The notes below the pieces were generated by a model. That model saw nothing but the letters and a program-made list of their open reading frames with translations. It did not search any database and was not told where the DNA came from. Positions 58,579 through 64,000 of a stretch of 64,000 nucleotides of DNA are shown here, one piece after another (position 1 is the stretch's first letter; every line of letters begins with the position of its first letter). The DNA is taken from positions 124,001-188,000 of the forward strand of contig NZ_BCXD01000010.1 in assembly GCF_001894925.1 (NCBI RefSeq), written 5' to 3'. Source of the DNA: Rhodococcus rhodnii NBRC 100604 (GTDB taxonomy: Bacteria > Actinomycetota > Actinomycetes > Mycobacteriales > Mycobacteriaceae). Both the position numbers and the translations under genes were made by a program.

Positions 58579-59538
58579 TCAGTACAGGGCGGAGGCGAGC
58601 TTGCGCCGGGCCGCGATGACCACCGGCTCGGCGGGATCGAAGAGCTCGAAGAGTTCGAGCAGCCGCGTCCGGACGCGGGTGCGATCGTCTCCGGTCGTCC
58701 TGCGCACGGCGGCGACGAGTCGATCGAACGCTGCCTCGGGGGCCTGCGAGACGAGTTCGACGTCCGCTGCGACGAACTGCGCGTCGAGGTCGTCCGGTGC
58801 GGCGTCGGCGACCGCGATCGCGTCGGGGTCGACGTCCTGGACGCGAGTGAGGAAGGTGACCTGCCGGAGGGCGTCCTTGGCCTCGGTGTTCCCGGGTTCC
58901 TGATCGAGGATCGCACGGTACGCGTCGGCGGCGGCCGTGAGATCGCCCTCGTCGAGCAGGCGCTCGGCCTCGGTGAAGCGGGGATCCTCGGGTTCCGGTT
59001 CCGGCTCCTGATCCCCGGTGGGCGGGCCGCTGAGCTTTCCCTCGACGGCCTGCTCGACCGCGGCGATCCACTGCCGCAACTGCGGCTCGGGCTGGGCGCC
59101 CTGGAAGTCGGCGAGCGGCTGGCCGCCCGCGATGGCGACGACCGTCGGAACCGACTGGACGCCGAACGCCTGGGCGATACGGGGATTCGCGTCGACGTCG
59201 ACCTTCGCGAGCACCCAGCGTCCGCCGGCCTCGAGGGCCAGCTTCTCGAGCACGGGCGAGAGCTGCTTGCACGGCCCGCACCACGTGGCCCACAGGTCGA
59301 CGACGACCGGCACCTGCATGCTGCGGCGCAGGACCTCGTCCTCGAAGGTCGCTTCGGTGACGTCGACGATCGGGGCGAGTCCGCCCGTGGCCTGAGCCTC
59401 GCCGTCGGCCGGCTGCTGCGGAGGAGGGGGCGGTGGCGCAGTGGCGCGTTCCTTGAGCGCCGACAGGTCGACGGCACCGCTCATCGCGGCGGCAGCGGCG
59501 GACGATCGCGCGGAGGGACGAGAACCTGGTCGAGTCAC
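58579..59538 (-). CDS. Thioredoxin-domain protein with TPR-like C-terminus (Rv1324-like, CnoX-type)
   Basis: A 319-residue protein. A Pro-rich N-terminal segment (about 33-42) is followed by a thioredoxin domain with WATWCGPC near 82-89 and the cis-Pro in VQSVPTVVA near 128. A helical repeat region follows from about 190 (DPRFTEAERLLDEGDLTAAA, DAYRAILDQEPGNTEAKDAL). This architecture matches YbbN/CnoX co-chaperones, which hold oxidatively damaged clients. An alternative start at MSGAVDLSALKER (19 codons downstream) is possible. It converges with the metalloprotease gene. Confidence 0.88.
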   Translation of the reverse strand: MTRPGSRPSARSSAAAAAMSGAVDLSALKERATAPPPPPPQQPADGEAQATGGLAPIVDVTEATFEDEVLRRSMQVPVVVDLWATWCGPCKQLSPVLEKLALEAGGRWVLAKVDVDANPRIAQAFGVQSVPTVVAIAGGQPLADFQGAQPEPQLRQWIAAVEQAVEGKLSGPPTGDQEPEPEPEDPRFTEAERLLDEGDLTAAADAYRAILDQEPGNTEAKDALRQVTFLTRVQDVDPDAIAVADAAPDDLDAQFVAADVELVSQAPEAAFDRLVAAVRRTTGDDRTRVRTRLLELFELFDPAEPVVIAARRKLASALY

Positions 59539-59592
59539 GTGGTCCAGTTTCTCACGCGCGAGCGCCCCCGCGGTACACCGGTGAGGTGAACG

Positions 59593-59982
59593 TCAGACGC
59601 GCGGCTGCGCCTCGGCCTCGGGCGCCTCGGGTGCGGGGGTTCCGTGAGCGGCCGACAGCTCGGCGAGCTTGCCGTTGCGGACGGCCCAGCGCTCGAAGAC
59701 AACGGTGCCGAACGGCGGGACACTCGACACGAGCGCCCAGAACGTCGTCGCCTTGTCCCACTTGAGCGACACCGCGGTCGCGAGCGCCACGAGCACGAAC
59801 GGGATGAACCCGAGAACACCGTGGATCATGCCGGGGATCGCGACGGCTTCCTCGAAGCCGAGCACCCACTTGAAGAACATTCCGACGAGGAGCATCGCCC
59901 AGGTGACGGCCTCCCAGATCGCCACGAGGCGGAATCGCTTGGCGGGCGTGGACAGGTCGAAGAGTGAGCGCATGCGCGCCAT
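59593..59982 (-). CDS. DUF3817 membrane protein, second copy
   Basis: A 129-residue protein with about three membrane helices and the DUF3817 pattern: RFRLVAIWEAVTWAMLLVGM near 17-36, then IPGMIHGVLGFIPFVLVALA near 49 and VPPFGTVVFERWAVRNGKL near 87. The C-terminus is Pro/Glu/Ala-rich. A paralogue with the same layout is at 38723-39085. Function unknown. Confidence 0.85.
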   Translation of the reverse strand: MARMRSLFDLSTPAKRFRLVAIWEAVTWAMLLVGMFFKWVLGFEEAVAIPGMIHGVLGFIPFVLVALATAVSLKWDKATTFWALVSSVPPFGTVVFERWAVRNGKLAELSAAHGTPAPEAPEAEAQPRV

Positions 59983-60012
59983 TGTGCCCGAACCGGACTA
60001 TCGCACCGAAAT

Positions 60013-60056
60013 CGCGGGCGCTCGCCGGTGGCGTGTGCCACCGGGGAGCGCCCGCG
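60013..60056. terminator. Hairpin downstream of the thiolase gene
   Basis: A 19-bp stem (11 bp, one G-G mismatch, 8 bp) with loop GTGT lies 15 bp beyond the thiolase stop and before the DUF3817 gene. It has no T tract but is very stable. Confidence 0.6.
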
Positions 60057-60071
60057 AGAGGGTGTGGTGCG

Positions 60072-61268
60072 TCAGCTGCGCGACGGAACCTTCACGATCA
60101 GGGCGTCACCCTGCCCGCCGCCGCCGCACAGCGCCGCTGCACCGACGCCGCCACCGCGGCGCGCGAGTTCCAGGACGAGATGCAGCGTGATCCGCGCACC
60201 CGACATGCCCAGCGGATGCCCGACGGCGATGGCGCCGCCGTTGACGTTGACCTTCTCGGGATCGAGGCCGAGCTGACGCGTCGACGCGATGCCGACCGCA
60301 GCGAAGGCCTCGTTGATCTCGACGAGATCGAGGTCGGTGGGCTCGATGCCCTCCTTGCGGCACGCCGCGACGATCGCGTTCGCCGGCTGCGACTGCAGCG
60401 TCGAGTCCGGTCCGGCGACGACGCCGTGCGCACCGATCTCGGCGAGCCACTCGACGCCGAGCTCCTCCGCCTTCGCCTTGCTCATCACGACGACGGCCGC
60501 CGCGCCGTCGGAGATCTGCGACGCGGTACCGGCCGTGATCGTCCCGTCCTTCGCGAACGCGGGACGCAGCCGCGCGAGCGACTCGACGGTGGTGTCGGCA
60601 CGCACGCCCTCGTCCTCCGCGAAGAGGATCGGATCGCCCTTGCGCTGCGGGATCTGCACCGGCACGACCTCGTCGTCGAACAGGCCGTCCTTCCACGCAC
60701 GGGCGGCGTTCTGATGCGAACGCGCGGCGAAGGCGTCCTGATCCGCGCGTGTGATCGGCTCGGTGGTCTCGCTGTTCGCGGACTCCGTCAAGGCGCCCAT
60801 CGCCTGGTCGGTGAAGATGTCGTGGAGCCCGTCGTACGCCATGTGATCGCGCAGCGAGACGTCGCCGTACTTGAACCCCTCGCGCGACTTCTCGAGCATG
60901 TGCGGTGCCCGCGTCATCGACTCCTGACCACCCGCGACGACGACGTCGAACTCACCCGCGCGAATGAGCTGGTCGGCCATCGCGATCGCGTCGATGCCGG
61001 ACAGGCACACCTTGTTGATGGTCAGCGCCGGCACGTCCATGGGGATCCCGGCGGCGACGGCGGCCTGACGCGCGGGGATCTGGCCCGCGCCGGCCGTGAG
61101 GACCTGGCCCATGATCACGTAGTCGACCTGGTCCGGAGCCACACCGGCGCGCTCGAGCGCTCCCTTGATCGCGATTCCCCCGAGATCCGATCCCGAGAAG
61201 TCCTTCAACGATCCGAGCAGCCGTCCCATCGGGGTCCGCGCCCCGCCGACAATCACCGAACTCGTCAC
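60072..61268 (-). CDS. Acetyl-CoA acetyltransferase (thiolase, FadA4-like)
   Basis: A 398-residue thiolase that condenses or cleaves acetoacetyl-CoA. The nucleophile Cys is in [10 protein letters not shown] near 85-94, the His in [14 protein letters not shown] near 345, and the second Cys in [13 protein letters not shown] near 378. The GTG at 61268 has GGAGG about 8 nt upstream; an in-frame ATG five codons earlier is less well placed. It corresponds to Rv1323 by neighbourhood. Confidence 0.92.
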   Translation of the reverse strand: MTSSVIVGGARTPMGRLLGSLKDFSGSDLGGIAIKGALERAGVAPDQVDYVIMGQVLTAGAGQIPARQAAVAAGIPMDVPALTINKVCLSGIDAIAMADQLIRAGEFDVVVAGGQESMTRAPHMLEKSREGFKYGDVSLRDHMAYDGLHDIFTDQAMGALTESANSETTEPITRADQDAFAARSHQNAARAWKDGLFDDEVVPVQIPQRKGDPILFAEDEGVRADTTVESLARLRPAFAKDGTITAGTASQISDGAAAVVVMSKAKAEELGVEWLAEIGAHGVVAGPDSTLQSQPANAIVAACRKEGIEPTDLDLVEINEAFAAVGIASTRQLGLDPEKVNVNGGAIAVGHPLGMSGARITLHLVLELARRGGGVGAAALCGGGGQGDALIVKVPSRS

Positions 61269-61464
61269 AACGTCCTCCACCATGTCGTCTTCCCGGGCGC
61301 CCGGGTCTTCTCGATGCACGGGCTGCCCGTCCGAACCCGGGGCTCGCACCGTCTCGCGGCTCACGAGCGCGAGCCCTGTCTGCCACGAGGTTACCTTCGA
61401 GGGGTTCGCGCACGGCCCGCAGTCCGTGGGGACAGGGCGCAGAATCCGCGGGTAGCCTGTGCGC

Positions 61465-62490
61465 ATGGCACACGAGCAGGACGGATCGATCGCGCTTCCC
61501 TTCGCGATCGTGCGCAAGGGATTCGATCGCGACGAAGTACGCAACTACTTCGAGCGTTTCGACGCGGAACTGAGAGTCACGGCGGCCGATCGCGACGCCG
61601 CCGCGGCGCAGGCCCGCGATCTCGCGCGTCAGCTCGAAGAAGCACGCTCCGAGATCGACGATCTCCGTAAGGACGTCGACCGCCTGTCCGTCCCGCCCAC
61701 CACTGCCGAGGGGATGAGCGACCGCATCTCGCGCATGCTCAGGCTCGCCTCCGACGAAGCGTCCGAGGTCAGGGCGAAGGCCGACGCGGACGCCGCGGAG
61801 ATGGTCTCGGTCGCCGAGCAGGAGGCCGCACGGCTGCGTGGCCGGCACGAGTCGCTCGTCGCCGAGCTCGAGGATCGCCGCAACGCCCTTGCGATCGAGC
61901 ACGAGCAGACGATGGCGCGCGCCCGCACCGAGGCCGCACGCATCGTCGAGGCCGCCCAGGCGGAGCGCGACCGGCTCGCCGCCGAGGCCGAGACGAAGCG
62001 CGCCCGCATCCAGGAGGACTTCGACATCACGATGTCGGAGCGCAGGCAGAAGACGATCGCCGCCGTCAACGAGCTCGAGTCGTCGAGCAAGGCGGAGGCG
62101 AAGCGCCGGCTCGCGGATGCGACGCACGAAGCCGAGCGCCGGCTGCAGTCGGCGACCGATCAGGCCGAACGCAAGATCGCGCATGCCCGCGAGCTCGCGG
62201 AGGAACTCCGGGTGCTGCGCGGCAGGATCCTCGCTCAGCTGCTCGGCGTCCGGGGCCAGCTCGATTCGGTGCCCGCGATGCTGCAGGCCGTGAACCGCGA
62301 GAGCGAATTGCTCGACGCCGCGCCCGAGCGGCGTTCGGACGGCGGCCGCAACGAGAACGCGAAGACCGAGGCGCTTCCCGCTGCCTCGGACACCGTCGAG
62401 GCCGAGATCGAAGACGTCGAGTACGCCGAGACCGAGGACGACACACCGGCCGAGGCGAACCGCCGCGAGAGCGAGCCCTCGCGGCGCTGA
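61465..62490 (+). CDS. DivIVA-like coiled-coil protein
   Basis: A 341-residue protein. The N-terminal part ([20 protein letters not shown] near 15-34) resembles the membrane-binding crossed-loop of DivIVA/Wag31 proteins. Residues 40-270 are a long coiled coil rich in Ala, Glu and Arg, and the C-terminus is acidic and disordered. It probably has a structural role at the membrane or in cell growth; it is not Wag31 itself, judging from context. The ATG at 61465 has TAGCCT ending 6 nt upstream. It converges with the small zinc-binding protein gene. Confidence 0.75.
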   Translation: MAHEQDGSIALPFAIVRKGFDRDEVRNYFERFDAELRVTAADRDAAAAQARDLARQLEEARSEIDDLRKDVDRLSVPPTTAEGMSDRISRMLRLASDEASEVRAKADADAAEMVSVAEQEAARLRGRHESLVAELEDRRNALAIEHEQTMARARTEAARIVEAAQAERDRLAAEAETKRARIQEDFDITMSERRQKTIAAVNELESSSKAEAKRRLADATHEAERRLQSATDQAERKIAHARELAEELRVLRGRILAQLLGVRGQLDSVPAMLQAVNRESELLDAAPERRSDGGRNENAKTEALPAASDTVEAEIEDVEYAETEDDTPAEANRRESEPSRR

Positions 62491-62491
62491 C

Positions 62492-62809
62492 TCACGACCA
62501 GCGGCGGGTCACCGACCGCGTCGCGCGGCCCGTCCAGCAGCCACGGTGCCAGTGGCGACGCTCCTCGGGACCGCCGTGATCGAGCGGCCACACCACGACG
62601 TGCGGTGTCCCCGGCTCGATCTCGTGATCGCAGCCGGGACACCGGTAACGCTTGGTCGCCTGCGACCCGGACACCGTCCTGACCGCATACGTCAGATCGC
62701 CGTCGGCCGCCGGGCCCCGCTCGCGTCGCTCCACGCTCGACGACAGCGGCGCACCGGAGCGGGACTGCTGACGGCGCGCTCGGGGCGGTTGCGGCTTTCG
62801 ACGTGGCAC
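62492..62809 (-). CDS. Small zinc-ribbon-like protein
   Basis: A 105-residue basic protein (MPRRKPQPPRARRQQSRSG at the start). A probable zinc site is formed by CPGCDHEIEPGTPH near 57-70 and RRHWHRGCW near 84-92. It lies 22 bp downstream of nucS on the same strand and is probably co-transcribed. Streptomyces and mycobacterial relatives carry vague nucleotide-binding annotations. I do not know its function; a partner role in NucS action is a guess from position. Confidence 0.65.
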   Translation of the reverse strand: MPRRKPQPPRARRQQSRSGAPLSSSVERRERGPAADGDLTYAVRTVSGSQATKRYRCPGCDHEIEPGTPHVVVWPLDHGGPEERRHWHRGCWTGRATRSVTRRWS

Positions 62810-62831
62810 CGTCCCAGCCTAACGGCGGCCG

Positions 62832-63491
62832 TCAGAACAGCCGGAACTCGCTCGAGTCGATCCCCCGCAGCGCGTCGTAATCGAGTGTCACACAGCGGAT
62901 TCCGCGATCCTCGGCGAGCGTCCGCGCCTGCGGCTTGATCTGCTGGGCGGCGAACACGCCCCGCACCGGCGCGAGCAGCGGATCGCGATTGAGCAACTCG
63001 AGATAACGCGTGAGCTGCTCGACGCCGTCGATCTCGCCGCGCCGCTTGATCTCGACCGCGACCGACGCGCCGGCGTCGTCACGGCACATGAGGTCGACCG
63101 GGCCGATCGCCGTCGGGAACTCGCGGCGGACGAGCGTCCACCCCTCCCCCAGCGTCACGACGTGCTCGGCGAGCAGCGCCTGCAGATGGGCTTCGACTCC
63201 GTCCTTGACGAGACCGGGGTCGACACCGAGATCGTGCCCGTACTCGTGCAGCACTTCCTCGATCGTCACGACGAGCTTCTCGCCCGCCTTGTTCTCGACC
63301 GTCCACGTTCCCGGCTCCTCGGTGAGCCAGCACGGCGGCGACATCCAGTTGAGCGGCTTGTACGAGCCGCCGTCCGAATGCACGAGGACCGAACCGTCGG
63401 CCTTGATCATGAGGAGGCGGGTCGCCATCGGCAGATGCGCGGTCAGCCGACCGGCGTAGTCGACCTGGCATCGAGCAATCACGAGACGCAC
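62832..63491 (-). CDS. nucS: Mismatch-specific endonuclease NucS/EndoMS
   Basis: A 219-residue nuclease that cuts both strands at mismatches and replaces MutSL in actinobacteria. The N-terminal domain ([39 protein letters not shown] near 52-70) binds DNA and the C-terminal PD-(D/E)XK nuclease has [20 protein letters not shown] near 129 with Asp, Glu and Lys, then [12 protein letters not shown]. The GTG at 63491 has TAGGGT ending 7 nt upstream. Confidence 0.93.
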   Translation of the reverse strand: MRLVIARCQVDYAGRLTAHLPMATRLLMIKADGSVLVHSDGGSYKPLNWMSPPCWLTEEPGTWTVENKAGEKLVVTIEEVLHEYGHDLGVDPGLVKDGVEAHLQALLAEHVVTLGEGWTLVRREFPTAIGPVDLMCRDDAGASVAVEIKRRGEIDGVEQLTRYLELLNRDPLLAPVRGVFAAQQIKPQARTLAEDRGIRCVTLDYDALRGIDSSEFRLF

Positions 63492-63571
63492 GCCGACCAC
63501 CCTAACGGCTGCTGCCGACGCGCCTTCGGCTCGCATACACCGGACGCGTGTACGGCTACGCTCGATCCACC

Positions 63572-64000
63572 ATGATGCAACGTCGGTCGTCAGCGCCCCC
63601 GCTCGGATCCCGCCTGCTCGGAACACCCGACGAGAGCGTCCAGCTCGCGCGCATCCGGGTGCAGGCGCTGCTCACGGTGACAGTCGTGGTCACGAACCTG
63701 GTGGGCATCGCGGTGGTGGCGGTACTCGTCGTCTGGGTCGTTCCCGGTCCCACGGTCCTGACCTCCGAGTTCGTGTGGATCAACTCGATCGCCGTTCCCG
63801 TCTACGTGGTGGCCGCGCTCCTGGCCGGGCTGACATGGGGTACCCGGCGTCTCACGAGCGACCTCCGTTGGGCGACCGAAGGATCGATCCCCGACGAGAC
63901 TCAGCAGCGCACCGCGTTTCGAGCGCCCTGGCGGCTGACTCGCGTACAGATCATCCTCTGGGGTCTCGCCTTCGTGCTCTTCACGACCGTCTACGGTCTC
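63572..64000 (+). CDS. Membrane adenylate/guanylate cyclase-like protein (N-terminal part)
   Basis: The first 143 codons of a membrane protein cut by the window edge. [20 protein letters not shown], then hydrophobic helices near 37-57, 68-90 and 128-143, match the six-helix N-terminal region of the Rv1318c-Rv1320c adenylate cyclases, where HAMP and cyclase domains follow. The catalytic domain is not in the window. TACGCT ends 9 nt before the ATG at 63572; a second ATG follows directly. Confidence 0.65.
   Translation, partial: MMQRRSSAPPLGSRLLGTPDESVQLARIRVQALLTVTVVVTNLVGIAVVAVLVVWVVPGPTVLTSEFVWINSIAVPVYVVAALLAGLTWGTRRLTSDLRWATEGSIPDETQQRTAFRAPWRLTRVQIILWGLAFVLFTTVYGL

Overview
The window is a high-GC stretch (roughly 68-70% G+C by eye) from a mycolic-acid actinobacterium, most likely a Rhodococcus or close relative. 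The basis is gene content and order. A type I fatty acid synthase of about 3,090 residues lies beside acpS. The block mycolate reductase-like SDR / orn / tRNA-His / L,D-transpeptidase / DUF3618 / bcp / acpS / fas resembles M. tuberculosis Rv2509-Rv2524. The block lprD-like / DUF3817 / rdgB / rph / Rv1339-like phosphodiesterase / rhomboid / cysM / cysO / mec / P1 hydrolase / DUF2017 / clpS / pncB / dinG / glgP / glgE / glgB / thioredoxin / thiolase / nucS / adenylate cyclase-like resembles Rv1320-Rv1343. These comparisons come from memory, not from a search. Almost everything is chromosomal core; I see no integrase, transposase, prophage or CRISPR array.

Layout. 1-8.6 kb: a hotdog thioesterase (cut by the window edge), ettA, a CopD-CtaG fusion, a siderophore-interacting flavoprotein fused to a methyltransferase-like domain, two decayed genes, and an ABC-F protein of the ribosome-protection type. 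8.7-15.4 kb: tRNA-Arg, a frameshifted lipoprotein, a DesA3-like desaturase with its ferredoxin reductase and a divergent TetR regulator with a clear operator, an alpha/beta hydrolase and an MFS exporter. 15.4-18.3 kb: an unusual 19-bp repeat array with a 44-bp perfect palindrome, then a PadR regulator co-transcribed with a dienoyl-CoA reductase-like enzyme. 18.3-25.7 kb: mycolate reductase-like SDR, orn, tRNA-His, a badly decayed flavin monooxygenase, an L,D-transpeptidase, an XRE regulator, tRNA-Lys, bcp, a TetR regulator and acpS. 25.7-35 kb: fas, with two matching palindromes upstream. 35-38.2 kb: MerR, small proteins, WhiB and tRNA-Leu. 38.3-64 kb: nucleotide-pool and RNA-end maintenance (rdgB, rph), the CysM/CysO/Mec cysteine pathway with its AosR-like regulator, ClpS, NAD salvage (pncB, pncA), dinG, the GlgP/GlgE/GlgB glucan genes with a coupled secreted metalloprotease, a TPR-thioredoxin, a thiolase, a DivIVA-like coiled coil, nucS with a small zinc-binding partner, and the start of a membrane adenylate cyclase-like protein.

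How the parts work together. FAS-I makes the acyl chains that AcpS-activated carrier domains carry, the desaturase pair modifies them, and the SDR completes mycolate maturation. Cysteine is made from O-phosphoserine with sulfur carried on CysO. Bcp, the thioredoxin and WhiB point to redox defence. Many genes carry a TANNNT box ending 6-9 nt before the start codon and little or no Shine-Dalgarno, so leaderless transcription appears widespread. The most distinctive observations are the 19-bp repeat/palindrome array near 15.5 kb, the siderophore reductase-methyltransferase fusion at 4.2 kb, and the paired operators upstream of fas and of the desaturase operon.
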